Positions 8,581-19,000 of a stretch of DNA of 64,000 nt are shown in pieces; position 1 is the first letter of the stretch, and the number at the start of each line of letters is the position of its first letter. The notes under the pieces are model-generated. The model was given only the letters and a program-made list of their open reading frames with translations, made no database searches and was not told the DNA's origin. The DNA comes from Dermatophilus congolensis (lineage in GTDB: Bacteria; Actinomycetota; Actinomycetes; Actinomycetales; Dermatophilaceae), in NCBI GenBank assembly GCA_030538115.1, contig JAUNUP010000007.1, positions 37,782-101,781 on the forward strand, given 5' to 3'. A program made the position numbers and the translations under genes.

Positions 8581-9249
8581 GTGGCACGACCAAAGACATA
8601 CGACGACGAACTGCGAAACACGTTGATCCGCATCGCTGCCGAGTCGATTGCCGACGGCGGCGAGAGACACATGTCGCTGCGGCCTGTCACCGACGCGGCG
8701 CGCACATCCACCACCGCGGTGTACTCCTTCTTCGGCAACAAAGAAGGTCTCGTCATCGCCGTGTTGCAGGAGGCGCAGGAGAGCTTCGCTCAGCGCCAGG
8801 CCTCCGTGCCGGTGACCGACGACCCGATCGAAGACCTTGCGAACCTTGGCCTGGCCTACCGCAACTGGGTTCGCGAGAACCCCTCGCTGTACCAGGTGAT
8901 GTTCGGCGGCACCGTGGAGGCGACCCGCAACCTCAAGGTCAACGGCTGGCAGCTCTACGACGCGGCCGTGCAGCCGATGCGCTCGCAGGTGCAACGTCTC
9001 TACGACCAGGGGCTCATCGAGGATGTGCCGATCGACCTGGTGGTCGAGTCGATCTGGGCTGCGGTGCACGGGTTCATCCAGCTCGAGAACGCACTGTGGC
9101 ACGACGACCCGCGGGCCGAGTCACCCGACCGCTTCGTCGCGCACTGCCGCTCGATGCTGCGCGGCTGGCTCACCATTGCGCACGACCCGGGGGCTGCCGA
9201 GTCGATCCGGAATGCCGCCGCCGCGACCCGCGTTGGCACGGGAGGCTGA
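8581..9249 (+). CDS. TetR/AcrR family transcriptional regulator
   Basis: A 222-residue regulator. The N-terminal HTH is typical of the family: ELRNTLIRIAAESIADGG, then SLRPVTDAARTSTTAVYSFFGNKEGL. The C-terminal ligand domain includes the WRVREN/YQVMFGG-type segment seen in the TetR_C_33-like group. The GTG at 8581 gives the standard MARPKTY opening; an in-frame ATG at 8566 has no ribosome site. It lies 108 nt upstream of an ABC exporter gene on the same strand, so it most likely controls itself and that exporter. The inducer is unknown. Confidence 0.88.
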   Translation: MARPKTYDDELRNTLIRIAAESIADGGERHMSLRPVTDAARTSTTAVYSFFGNKEGLVIAVLQEAQESFAQRQASVPVTDDPIEDLANLGLAYRNWVRENPSLYQVMFGGTVEATRNLKVNGWQLYDAAVQPMRSQVQRLYDQGLIEDVPIDLVVESIWAAVHGFIQLENALWHDDPRAESPDRFVAHCRSMLRGWLTIAHDPGAAESIRNAAAATRVGTGG

Positions 9250-9357
9250 CCAGCCCACCCGAATTCGTCACAGGTCTCGGCAACGAGACGAATAGGAGAC
9301 CGTCATCCCGCGCACCAGCGCCGGGGTGGCGGTCTCCCTCACGAGAAGCGAGTAAGC

Positions 9358-11259
9358 GTGCGAAGCATCGTCCGGCTGCTACGGATGGCCTCACATCTCA
9401 CCGGCGCGTACGTCGCCATCGTCATCACCGGCGTTCTGGCGGCGCTGACCGGGCTGGCGATGCCGTTCATCATCGGGCGGGCCACCGACGTGGTCGTCGG
9501 TGCACTGTCGGGCAACGGCGCCACGACACCCTCCCCCATCACCACCGTGCTGTGGCTGGCCGTCGCCCTGTTCGCGATGGACCTGTTCAACACCGTGATC
9601 ACCAACGTCGGTGGCTACCTCGGCGACACCACAGCGGCACGACTGCGACACCAGCTCTCGACCAGGTACTACGCGCACCTGCTGCGGTTGCCGCAAAGCT
9701 ACTTCGATCGTGAACTCTCGGGCACGGTGATCAGCCGTCTCAACCGGTCGATCACCGAGACCACGCAATTTCTCAACGGGTTCGCCAACAACTTCTTCCC
9801 CATGCTGCTCACGGTGTTCGGCGTACTCGTGGTCAGCGCGTTCTACTCCTGGCCCCTGACGATCCTGCTGGTGCTCATCTACCCGATCTTCACGTGGCTG
9901 ACGGCTCTGACGAGCAAACGCTGGCAGGTGCTGGAGAGCGAGAAGAACACCCTCATCGACCGGGCCGGCGGGCGTTTCGCCGAGGTCGTGGGCCAGATCC
10001 GCGTGGTCAAATCGTTCGCCGCCGAGCAGCGCGAACTCGACCATTTCCGCTCCGACTACGACGATACGGTCGGCATCACGCGCCGCCAGTCGCGGTTCTG
10101 GCACACGATGGACGGCACTCGACGCGGCACGCTCTCGGTGATCTTTCTCGCCGTCTACGCGCTCATCTTCGTCGAGACCATCCAGGGCGCCTACAGCGTC
10201 GGCTCGATGGTGTTGCTCATCCAGCTCGTCAACATGGCCCGCCAGCCGGTGATGATGATGAGCTTCCTCGTCGACTCCGCGCAGCGCGCCATCGCGGGCA
10301 GCAAGGACTACCTCGCGGTGATGGACGAGACTCCGGAGCCCGCCGCCGGGCACCTCACGCTCAGCGCCCCAGGGCAGCCCGTGCGCACGACCTCCGATGA
10401 AGGTCAGCCAGGCGCGGCCGCGCCTACGACGCCGGTTGTCGCCACAGGTCGCGCGCTCGGGCCCGACACGGCCACCCCGGGCGCCCCCGCGATCGAATTC
10501 GACTCCGTCACGTTCGGGTACGGAGACGACCGCGACGTGGTGAGCGACGTGAGCTTCGCCGTGAACGCCGGCGACCAGGTGGCGATCGTCAGCGAGAGCG
10601 GCGGCGGCAAGTCGACGATCGTGAGCCTGCTGCTCGGTCTCTACCGGCCGCGCGCAGGCCGGATCAGAGTGTTCGGGCACGACATCAGCGACCTCACGCG
10701 CGAAGAACTGCGCTCGGCCGTCGGAGTCGTGTTTCAAGAGCCCGCCCTGTTCTCTGGCACCGTGTCGGAGAACATCGCCTACGGGCGGCCCGAGGCCGAC
10801 GCCACACAGATCGAGCGCGCGGCGATGGAGGCGAACGCGCACTCGTTCATTCGCGGCTTCTCCGACGCCTACGACGCCGTCATCGGCGAACGCGGACTGC
10901 GCCTCTCCGGCGGTCAGAAGCAGCGCATCGCCGTCGCCCGCGCGATGCTCAAGGACGCACCGATTCTCGTGCTCGACGAGGCCACCAGCGCCCTCGACAC
11001 CAAGTCGGAGCGGCTCGTGCAAGAAGGTCTCGAACGGCTCATGACCGACCGGACGTCGCTCATCATCGCCCACCGCCTGTCGACGATTTCGCGCGTCGAC
11101 CAGATCATCACGCTGCGCTCCGGACACGTCGACGAGATCGGCAGCCCTGACGAACTCGCGTCGACCACAGGCATCTACGCCGAGCTGCTCGCTCTGCAGG
11201 CCTCCGACTCCAAGCGCGACCGGCGGTTGCTGCAACGCCGCTACGGCATGCGGGGCTGA
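9358..11259 (+). CDS. One-chain ABC exporter (TMD-NBD) with a variant Walker A
   Basis: A 633-residue half-transporter with a six-helix exporter domain (residues about 10-310), a Pro/Thr/Ala-rich linker (about 345-375) and an ATPase domain. NBD motifs are Walker A SESGGGKST (about 410-418), Q-loop VVFQEPALFSG, signature LSGGQKQR, Walker B ILVLDEATSALD and H-loop IIAHRLST. The first Gly of the P-loop (GxxxxGKS) is Ser here. Such proteins dimerise to export drugs or lipids. The start is a GTG with a weak ribosome site. The neighbouring TetR gene suggests an inducible efflux pump; the substrate is unknown. Confidence 0.9.
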   Translation: MRSIVRLLRMASHLTGAYVAIVITGVLAALTGLAMPFIIGRATDVVVGALSGNGATTPSPITTVLWLAVALFAMDLFNTVITNVGGYLGDTTAARLRHQLSTRYYAHLLRLPQSYFDRELSGTVISRLNRSITETTQFLNGFANNFFPMLLTVFGVLVVSAFYSWPLTILLVLIYPIFTWLTALTSKRWQVLESEKNTLIDRAGGRFAEVVGQIRVVKSFAAEQRELDHFRSDYDDTVGITRRQSRFWHTMDGTRRGTLSVIFLAVYALIFVETIQGAYSVGSMVLLIQLVNMARQPVMMMSFLVDSAQRAIAGSKDYLAVMDETPEPAAGHLTLSAPGQPVRTTSDEGQPGAAAPTTPVVATGRALGPDTATPGAPAIEFDSVTFGYGDDRDVVSDVSFAVNAGDQVAIVSESGGGKSTIVSLLLGLYRPRAGRIRVFGHDISDLTREELRSAVGVVFQEPALFSGTVSENIAYGRPEADATQIERAAMEANAHSFIRGFSDAYDAVIGERGLRLSGGQKQRIAVARAMLKDAPILVLDEATSALDTKSERLVQEGLERLMTDRTSLIIAHRLSTISRVDQIITLRSGHVDEIGSPDELASTTGIYAELLALQASDSKRDRRLLQRRYGMRG

Positions 11260-11460
11260 TGCTGCGCAATCAGCAGGTGCACCCTTCGGACTAGGTCGGA
11301 TACGATCGTCCAAGACTCTCGACCGACTCCGGCGCACATCTGCCACCCTCACGGGCGACACCGACCGCATCGACGACCGGCACCGAGGGCCGACAGTATT
11401 TTTCTCGGCGCCACCGGGTTGGGGACTGCGGTACGCGCCATGGGGACGGGGGCTTTCACC

Positions 11461-12375
11461 ATGCAACGACCTGTGATCCGGTGGGCGGCACGCGCGACCG
11501 CGCTCGCTGCCAGCGTGTCGCTTCTCGCCGCCTGCGCCACTCCGAATCGGATGGAAGAGGTGCTGCCGTCGCGGTTCGTCGAGCCGCCGCAGATCTCTGC
11601 AGCCGCCGAGACTGCCTTCGGCAAGGGCGCGGCCGAGGCGTACACCGAGCTCACCGAATGGTCGATGGCCCAGTGGCTGCGCGACCCCCTGCTCGACCCG
11701 AAGGCCAAAGACTCGGTCAACGCCACGATCCTCGGCCAGGGCATCACCGATCACATGATTCCCGGCACCGCCGACCGCTGGCAGGAGGTCAGCGAGGCGG
11801 CCATCGGCGGCGACGAGAACGCCCAGCACGTCGTGCAACTCCTCCGGTTCCACAACTGGGTCGAGTCGACCCTGGTCACGCCGGGCGGCTCACCCATCGA
11901 GAGCCAGGCCATCTCAAACGGCCGCGTCGATGTCGGCAGACCGTGGGCCGATGGAACGGTGCCGATGGTCATCGCTTTCGAGCAGACGGCCCGCATCCAG
12001 CTGCTCAACCGGCGCGATCCCTACCCCGCGACCGTGAACAAAAAGGTGATGTTCTCGGTCGTCCCGTCGAACCTCGTGACCTTCGGGGTGCCCGACGACA
12101 AGCCGACCAACCCCGCTCCGACCTCGAGCGTGCCCACGCCGGAGTCGACCTCGCCCACCGGTGCCGCCGGCCGCAGCGGCACACCCAGCATCGGCACGCT
12201 GCAGCACCCCGGCGTCGAGCGCAACCCCGACGCCAAGTGGCTGATCGCGACGTTCGACGGCGACATCGAACTCGACTTCGACAAGGCGGCGACCGAGCCT
12301 CCGGCGGGTCCGGCCGCAACGACGGGCATCGAATCGACGGTGGGTGTTACGCCGACCGCGGACGCGACCGAGTAG
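11461..12375 (+). CDS. Putative lipoprotein of unknown function
   Basis: A 304-residue exported lipoprotein. The signal is RPVIRWAARATALAASVSLLAAC with a LAAC lipobox at the end. The mature part has an acidic helical region with EAYTELTEWSMAQWLRDP. A long Ser/Thr/Pro linker (about residues 215-250) precedes a short C-terminal strand region (KWLIATFDGDIELDFDK). No enzyme motif is visible. The ATG at 11461 is preferred because it places the charged n-region directly before the hydrophobic core; an ATG 14 codons upstream is possible. It converges with the M1 peptidase gene. Confidence 0.7.
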   Translation: MQRPVIRWAARATALAASVSLLAACATPNRMEEVLPSRFVEPPQISAAAETAFGKGAAEAYTELTEWSMAQWLRDPLLDPKAKDSVNATILGQGITDHMIPGTADRWQEVSEAAIGGDENAQHVVQLLRFHNWVESTLVTPGGSPIESQAISNGRVDVGRPWADGTVPMVIAFEQTARIQLLNRRDPYPATVNKKVMFSVVPSNLVTFGVPDDKPTNPAPTSSVPTPESTSPTGAAGRSGTPSIGTLQHPGVERNPDAKWLIATFDGDIELDFDKAATEPPAGPAATTGIESTVGVTPTADATE

Positions 12376-12390
12376 CCGCAGGCTGCTCGG
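12368..12390. terminator. Bidirectional hairpin between convergent genes
   Basis: CCGAGTAGCC-GCA-GGCTGCTCGG forms a 10-bp stem (one G-U pair). It overlaps the stop codon of the lipoprotein gene and ends 3 nt before the stop of the convergent M1 peptidase gene. Confidence 0.55.
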
Positions 12391-12393
12391 GTG

Positions 12394-13830
12394 TCAGCTC
12401 GTCTTCCAGGCCCCCGCTTCCTCCAGGGTGCGCACGGCCTCAGGCTTTGACGACAGCGCCTGTTTGAGGTCGTCGGGGCCGACGAATCCGTAGGCGTTCG
12501 CTGCGAGGTAGTCGCGGATGAGGCCGTCGAATTCGTCGCCACCGACCGCCTCGCGGGCTTTCAGCAGGGCGTAGCCGCCGCCGGAGTAGACCGTGTCTTC
12601 GTACTCGTTGCGGTGGTCGCGCGAGGTGGCCCACCAGGTCATCGGCTCACCCAGACTCCCCTGTAGACCGGGGTTGCCGTCGTTCGCCAGACCGGAGGGG
12701 TCGACGAGTTCCTGCGCATAGGTCGCGAACGATTCGTCGAGCCACGGGTTGACCCCCTGGTTGTTGCCGACGAGGCCGTAGAACCAGGCGTGAGCGAGTT
12801 CGTGGGCGAGCAGCCAACGCGAGTCATTGGGCGAGTAGCGCCCGGTGATCTGGAAGGCCTCGCCATACTCGACCCCGTCGCTGACACCGGGCAGTACGTG
12901 TGCCCAGACGCGCTCGTACGGGTAGGTGCCGAAGTGCTGTTCCAGGGACTGCAGCATGGCGGTCGTCTCAGCGGCCCACTCCTGGGCGTTGCCCTCGATA
13001 CGTCCGCTGCTGGCCGGCATCGCGACGACCACCGGCACCCGGCCGCCGTCGACCTGCGTGATCTCGAGGTCGCCCACGGTGACCGCGACATCGCGCACTG
13101 CGGGAGCAGAGAAGTGGTGGGTCGTGTTGGCGCCGCGCTCTTCGGTCTTCTCGACGGCGCCGACAGCAGCGACCTTGTACTGGCTGGGCGCGGTGACGGC
13201 CAGGTCGCGCAGCTCGAAGGTGTCGGAGGCGGCCATCTCGCCGACCACGTCGACAGCCGGGTTCTCTTGCCATCCGCGGCCGTTCACCCAGGCCAGCATC
13301 GGGTAGGCGGTACCGAACCAGGCGATGTCCTCGCGAGGCGCCACGCCCATCCGCTCGTCGGTGCGGCGCCCGAGTTCGACCGCGAACGCAACGTCGGCGG
13401 TGATCGAGGTGCCGGCCGGGACGCACTCCGGCAGCGTGGCCTTGATCAGCGTGCCCGGTGCCCCCTGCGGCGCGCCCGCTGCCTCGGTCGCCAGAGGCAG
13501 GTCGGTGCCGTCGACCGTGACCTTCGAGACGGTCATCGAGTTGCCCCGCTCGGCCGTGGCGGGTTTGTTGGGCCACGCGCGGAAGACGACTTCGCACACC
13601 TGCTGGTCGGGAGTGAAAGTCACCTTCTCGGTGCCGGTGACGGTGTCGAGCTCATCGGAGACGGTGAACGCCAGGTCCACCACCGGGCGCCCCTTGGGGG
13701 CGTCGGTGTACGAGACATCCGGCGGAGCCGGCTGCTCCGTACCGGGGGGAGACGTGCACGCCGCCAGCAGCGCCACAGACGCCATCACCCCGACAACAGC
13801 CCGGATTCGCCGATTTCCAGATGTCAACAC
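12394..13830 (-). CDS. M1-family zinc metallopeptidase, lipoprotein
   Basis: A 478-residue exported aminopeptidase-like enzyme. The lipobox LLAAC places Cys at residue 25. A beta-rich N-domain comes first, then the zinc site HELAHAWFYGLV (His343, Glu344, His347) and the third ligand Glu366 in NPWLDESFA. The spacing is exactly HExxH-x18-E. GVEYGEAF stands where M1 enzymes carry their exopeptidase GxMEN loop. The start is uncertain; the GTG at 13830 gives a normal signal peptide. It lies about 100 nt downstream of the polymer-synthetase operon on the same strand. As I recall, the epsilon-polylysine-degrading enzyme Pld of Streptomyces albulus is also an M1-type membrane enzyme, so a role in trimming or resisting the product is an attractive inference. 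Confidence 0.88.
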   Translation of the reverse strand: MLTSGNRRIRAVVGVMASVALLAACTSPPGTEQPAPPDVSYTDAPKGRPVVDLAFTVSDELDTVTGTEKVTFTPDQQVCEVVFRAWPNKPATAERGNSMTVSKVTVDGTDLPLATEAAGAPQGAPGTLIKATLPECVPAGTSITADVAFAVELGRRTDERMGVAPREDIAWFGTAYPMLAWVNGRGWQENPAVDVVGEMAASDTFELRDLAVTAPSQYKVAAVGAVEKTEERGANTTHHFSAPAVRDVAVTVGDLEITQVDGGRVPVVVAMPASSGRIEGNAQEWAAETTAMLQSLEQHFGTYPYERVWAHVLPGVSDGVEYGEAFQITGRYSPNDSRWLLAHELAHAWFYGLVGNNQGVNPWLDESFATYAQELVDPSGLANDGNPGLQGSLGEPMTWWATSRDHRNEYEDTVYSGGGYALLKAREAVGGDEFDGLIRDYLAANAYGFVGPDDLKQALSSKPEAVRTLEEAGAWKTS

Positions 13831-13911
13831 ACCTGTCAGGATACGGACGTCCGATCCACTCCGACGAACCGGAGTTGCGCAGGTGGGCACATTCACAGCA
13901 ACCCGACAGGT

Positions 13912-13936
13912 CGCCCCTAGGGGGTACTTAGGGGCG
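13912..13936. terminator. Inverted repeat at the end of the polymer-synthetase operon
   Basis: CGCCCCTA-(9 nt)-TAGGGGCG is a perfect 8-bp inverted repeat across the stop codon of the amidotransferase-like gene. It could end the three-gene transcript or reduce read-through into the M1 peptidase gene. Confidence 0.4.
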
Positions 13937-14725
13937 AACCGCGCCGGGCACGCCCGGGCCGCCGGGGACATGGGTCTGTCGTGCGAGCGCGGTGAGAACC
14001 AGGTCTTTGGCGAGGTCGATACCCGACGGGCGAGGGACGCGAAGGCCGCAGTCGGTGAACCAGTCGCGCGTCGCCTCCGGATGCGGGCCGGTCACGCCGA
14101 GCACACCGGAGCCGACCGGCACGATCAGCGCCGCCGGCAGGCCGTTGTCGTACCGCGCGATGATGTCGAGCCCGTCGACGTCGTCGACCGCGAAATAGGG
14201 GCCGTCCTGAAAGAACAGGTCGCGGCGCGAACCCCGCCAGTCGACGGTGACGACCGTGTTGCCCTCGTGGCTGACGGTTGCGCCCTCGCTGACGATGTAC
14301 TGGTCGGTGTCGCCCGGCAGCAGCCTGAACCCTGGGCCTTGGCCGGCCAGGTATCCGCCGAGGCAGAAACCGAGGTAGACCCCGCCGCCCTTGACGAAAT
14401 TCTTGATCTGCTTCTTGTGCGGCGACATGTACTCCCACGTGTCGTCCATGTCGTCGCCGCCCGGCTGGGCGTAGACCCGCGCCGAGGCCAGCGCCTCGTC
14501 GTCGAGTTGCACCCGCTCGTGCGGACCGACGTACTCCACGTCCAGGCCACAGTCACGCAGAACGCCCGCCACCGCCTCCGGGCACCCGGGAGAAGCCGCC
14601 GGGCCGCGGTAGACGAGCGCCCTGCCCTCCGCCGATCCGGTTGCGAGCGGCGACGATGGCACGCGCTGCTCGTCGTCTTCGCGGGCGAAAAGCCGCTTCA
14701 GGCCGCCGAGCAGGTCATCGAGCAC
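13928..14725 (-). CDS. BPL_N-type (class I glutamine amidotransferase-like) protein
   Basis: A 265-residue protein with the fold of biotin-protein-ligase N-domains and class I amidotransferases. The nucleophile elbow is YLGFCLGGYLAG (Cys near residue 123), preceded by RVYAQPGGDDMDDTWEYM and followed by QDGPYFAVDD. No synthetase partner domain is attached. The GTG at 14725 is chosen because GGAGGAG lies 7 nt upstream; an ATG at 14743 has no ribosome site. The gene overlaps the acyltransferase gene by 11 nt, so it belongs to the polymer-synthetase operon. It may release or modify an amide, but this is inferred only from fold and location. Confidence 0.78.
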   Translation of the reverse strand: MLDDLLGGLKRLFAREDDEQRVPSSPLATGSAEGRALVYRGPAASPGCPEAVAGVLRDCGLDVEYVGPHERVQLDDEALASARVYAQPGGDDMDDTWEYMSPHKKQIKNFVKGGGVYLGFCLGGYLAGQGPGFRLLPGDTDQYIVSEGATVSHEGNTVVTVDWRGSRRDLFFQDGPYFAVDDVDGLDIIARYDNGLPAALIVPVGSGVLGVTGPHPEATRDWFTDCGLRVPRPSGIDLAKDLVLTALARQTHVPGGPGVPGAVRP

Positions 14726-16076
14726 TCCAGCGCTCCTCCGCATCGGAGTGGACTTTCTGCGCAGGCGAGGGCACCAGCAGCTTGGTGAGCCAGGCCAGCG
14801 CGCTCTCGAGCGGGCCACGCTTGGCGAACCTGCTCCAGACCAGCGCGAATGCCGTGAGGATGACGACCTGGCCGAGGAAGTGCGCGAGATCGGGCAGGTC
14901 ACCCATCAGCTCGATGAGCACGAGATGCAGCGAGTACAGCGTGAGCGTCATGCTGCCCGGCACCGCGAGCAGCGACATGCGCGAGCCCGTCACCTGCGCG
15001 ATCACGAGGCACACACCGATCACGGTGATAGCGATGCCGGAGGTGTAGAGCAGGTCGAGCGGAGTGGCCATGTGCGGCGAATTGACGCCCAGCCACCACC
15101 ACGTGCTCGTCGGGCTCGTGCCGTCTGCGCCGAAGACGAGGTAATCGGTATACGTCTCGAGAGGCATGCGACCCATGACGTCGGCGGCGATGTGCGAGCG
15201 CACCCCCACCTGGGCGACGAGGATCCACGTGGCGATGGCCGCCGCCACCGTGAGAACCACGCCTCCGACCACCGTGTACGCAGCGGTGCGCCGCGAGGCC
15301 AGGTGCGCCCGGCCCAGGCCCATGCCGATCATGATGTACGAGAGCCAGGTGAGCACCGGGAACGCGCCCGTGAGCAGGATGCGCAAGGCATCGTCGCCCG
15401 GGGCGGCGAGCAGGCTGCCGAAGGTGAGGTTCTGCGTCTCCGGAGCCGCGATGTCGAGTCGCAGCCAGTGGCTCAGGAACGGAGAGGCGACCGCCCAGAT
15501 CAGACCCAGCGGCAGCAGCACCCGCCCCCGTAGGGGCAGCAGCAGAGACGCGACGGCGAACAGCGCACCGAGGTACGGCAGGATCACCGAGACGTCGCCG
15601 ATGGGCACGATCTCGCCGAGAGCCAAGCCGACGGCGAAGATGACGATCGCGCGGATGATCTGCCGCAGAATGCCGCGGCCCCATTCCGCCCCGCGCGGAG
15701 GGCGACGACGGCCGCTCATGAAGGCCAGGCCCACGCCTCCCAGCACAGCGAACAGCGCCGCCGACTTACCGGAGGCGAGCCACCAAGCCATGCTGAGGTC
15801 GCCGTCGGCGTTTTCGGCCGACATCGTGTGCACGGCCACCATGCCGATGAGCGCGATACCTCGCGCCGCGTCGAGACCGATCAGACGGTTGCCGCGCAGA
15901 CGCTTCTTCTTGGCATAGTCCGATTCTTCGAGCACGTCGTCGCCGACACGGGTCGACCACTCGTCGTAGGTGCCCTCGGCTTCGCCGACCGGGAGAGGGT
16001 GCGCAGGGGTGAGGTCTTCGGAGCGACCAGGCTCGGGCCCGACCTCCGGCCGAGGCTGCGATGTGGTGCTGCTCAT
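14715..16076 (-). CDS. Membrane acyltransferase (HGSNAT/DUF1624-like)
   Basis: A 453-residue integral membrane protein. After a hydrophilic 75-residue N-tail comes the family opening RLIGLDAARGIALIGMVAVH. About ten more membrane helices follow, with WWLASGKSAALFAVLGGVGL as another conserved block. Related proteins transfer acetyl or other acyl groups across or at the membrane. The ATG at 16076 overlaps the stop of the synthetase gene by 4 nt (ATGA), so the two are translationally coupled. The likely job is acylation or membrane handling of the synthetase product; this is inference. Confidence 0.8.
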   Translation of the reverse strand: MSSTTSQPRPEVGPEPGRSEDLTPAHPLPVGEAEGTYDEWSTRVGDDVLEESDYAKKKRLRGNRLIGLDAARGIALIGMVAVHTMSAENADGDLSMAWWLASGKSAALFAVLGGVGLAFMSGRRRPPRGAEWGRGILRQIIRAIVIFAVGLALGEIVPIGDVSVILPYLGALFAVASLLLPLRGRVLLPLGLIWAVASPFLSHWLRLDIAAPETQNLTFGSLLAAPGDDALRILLTGAFPVLTWLSYIMIGMGLGRAHLASRRTAAYTVVGGVVLTVAAAIATWILVAQVGVRSHIAADVMGRMPLETYTDYLVFGADGTSPTSTWWWLGVNSPHMATPLDLLYTSGIAITVIGVCLVIAQVTGSRMSLLAVPGSMTLTLYSLHLVLIELMGDLPDLAHFLGQVVILTAFALVWSRFAKRGPLESALAWLTKLLVPSPAQKVHSDAEERWSAR

Positions 16077-19000
16077 GCCGTCACCTCGGTTTCGGTCGGG
16101 TCGGCGGAACGGACCACGCGTCGGGCCGGCTGGGCCGGGATACCCGCCCAAGCGGTGCCGGCGGGCAACTCCTCGCCCTTCATCACGAGCGTGAGCGGCG
16201 CGGTGAGAGCCTCTTCGCGCACGTGGGTGTCGTACAGCACCACCGAGCGGCTGCCGAGGGTCACCCGGTCTTCGACGTCGACGATGTGCATCTTCATGAC
16301 GCGGTCTTCGAACAGGTGCGTCTGCAGCGACACGTTCGAGCCGACGATCGTGTCGTTACCGATGCGCACCAGGTCGAACTCGGTGATGTACGTGGTGTCG
16401 ATGAGGGTGCGGCGGCCGACCTTCACGCCGTACAGGCGCAGGAGCGGGCCGAGCATCGGGGTGCCGGTGAGCATCTGCAGCAGCGCGGGCACCGCCGCAG
16501 CCTCGAAGACACCCGTGACGAACTCGGAGCGGCGCACGAAGAAGTTCCACAGTGGCTCGACGCGCGGCTTGTACCGGCCGACCACCGCCCACTTCATCAG
16601 GGCGACGAAGAGCACGACCACCAGGCTCATCACCAGCGCGATCGCGGGCATCGCCAACGCGATCACCCACAGCGGCATGTCGGCCGAGGCCACGTCGCCG
16701 GTGAAGTGGAACGTGCCGAACAGCGACAGCGCCAGGATCGAGCTGGGCATCACGATGCGCAGGAATTCGATGGCGTAGCGCGCGGCCACCTGGCGCGGCT
16801 TCGGCTTGAACGTCTCTTCTTCGGTGAACTCGTCGTAGACCTCACGACGCGGCAGGAAGATCGACGGGCTCCCGAGCCACGACGTGCCCTCCGGCACACC
16901 GTTGACCGGAGGCGTCGAACCGACGCCGAGCAGCGAGTCCGAGCCGAGGTGGCTGCCCGAGGGCACGAACGAGGCGTTACCGACGAAGGCACGAGTCGCG
17001 ACGGTCGTCGGGCGGAACGCCACGTGACCGTTGCAGTACGTCGCACTGCCGACGCTGGCCATGTCGGCGACGAACGACTCCGCGCCGATGACCAGCAGGT
17101 CGGGGTCGATGTTCGCGATCGTCGAGACCTCGGCGCGCGGCCCGATGCGGGCACCGAGCTTGCGCAGCCACATGGGCGTGAACAGCGTGGAGTACAGCGT
17201 GTTCGTGTACAGCAGGCTCGCTTCGAGCAGCTTGTCGGCGAACCACTTCTCCACACCCAGGCGCGAGCGCAGGTGGTGCACGCCGGGCGGGGCGTGCGGC
17301 AGACCGAACCGGCGCAGACCGAGGATGAGCAGGCAGACGGTGCCGACGAACACCGGCCCGGTGAACACTGTGACGATGACGGCGACCCATTCGCTGAACT
17401 CGAGGAGCACCGTCCAGACGAGCACGAGGATCGGGATCATCGCGAAGATCGGCAGTAGCTCGAGCGCCACTAGACCGAGGGTGAACCGCTTGCGCTGACC
17501 CGAATCCCATTCGCGCGGAGCGTCGCCGCAACCGGCCATGAGCTCGAAGACCGGCTCGCCGATCGAGGGCAGCTTGCGCGCGGGCGACCCCTGCCAGGTC
17601 TCGCCGGAGGGCAGGTTCTCCCCCGCACGCATCGACGACTGCTCGCGCAGGATCGAGTGCCGGCCGATCGTGCACGGCCCGGAGACGACACAGTTCGCGG
17701 CGATGGTCGCGTGGTTCTGCAGGTGCACGCGGCCCACGTGCAGGCGGCCGTCGCGGAAGTAGTGGCCCTGGACGGTGGCGCCGTAACCGATCGTGACGTC
17801 GTCGTCCATCGTGAGCATGCTCGGCATCTGGATGTCGGCGGTGCCGATGTGGCAGGCGTCGCCGATACGGGCACCGCACATGCGCAGGTATGCGGAGGCG
17901 AACGCCGAACCGGCGAGGTTAGCCATCGGCGAGAGCTGCATCGCCTTGCCGACCAGCCAGACCTGCAGGTGAGCCCAGCCGTACATCGGGTACGAGCCCT
18001 CACGCAGACGGTTCGCGAAGAGTTTCGCGGTCGCCAACGGGATCACCCACCGTGACACCAGGTAACCGACCGGGAACGCCAGCACCATGTCGCGCAGCAT
18101 CGTGCCGGTCGGCACGCCACCGTGCCACCAGTACACGAACGCCACTGGGAACGACGTGACGACGAGGTTGACAAAGACGAACACAAACTGCGCGAACCCG
18201 AACAGCGCGATCTTGCCGGAGTTGACGCGGGGGATCTCGGCCCGCTGCTCTTCGACTCCGAGCCCTTCCTCAGGCGACAAGAGTGCCTTCGCCGTGAGGT
18301 GCTCGGCCAAAGAGCGGACCGTCGGGTTGCCGTACAGATCGAGCACCGACATGCCGCCCGCGCGGGAGTCGGAGCGCAGCTTCGAGGTGACGGTCGCGGC
18401 GACCAGCGAGTGACCGCCCAGGTCGTCGAAGAAGTCGGCGGTGACCGAGAGCGCGTCTTCGGGCACGCCGAAGCTCGCGGCCCAGACCGAGCGCACCCAC
18501 TCCTCCATCGGGGTCTCGGCGCCGACGACATCGCCGGAGCCGCCGATGATGCGCGGGGAGGTCGGGTCGGGCAGGTTCTTGCGGTCGACCTTGCCGCTGG
18601 GCAGCATCGGCAACTCGCCGATCGTCTCCATGTAGGCCGGAACCATGTAGGGGGGCAGGGTTTCGCGCATCGCGTCGTGCACCTTGCCCAGCAGCTTCGC
18701 CTTCTCCTTGTCGGAGCGGCGCGGGTCGGTGATGACGAGGTAGGCGGCCAGCTCGTCGCCCGCGGCACCACCCTTGAGGTGCTTGATCGCGGCGGTCGGC
18801 ACCTGCGGGTCGCGCATCATGACCGACTCGATCTCGCCGAGGTCGACGCGGTGACCGCGGATCTTGACCTCGTCGTCGGCGCGACCGAGGTAGACGATCT
18901 CGCCGTCGTCCTGGAACCGCGCCAGGTCACCCGTGCGGTAGACGCGGCCCTGTGACGGGTCGGTGGGGTGCTCGATGAACTTGTCGGCGGTGAGGTCTGG

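Noticed and set aside
9391..11853. A long open frame (820 codons) antisense to the ABC exporter and lipoprotein genes.
   Set aside because: High-GC codon bias creates long antisense frames; it lacks motifs, crosses two real genes and their gap, and is His/Asp/Arg-rich as expected of a shadow.
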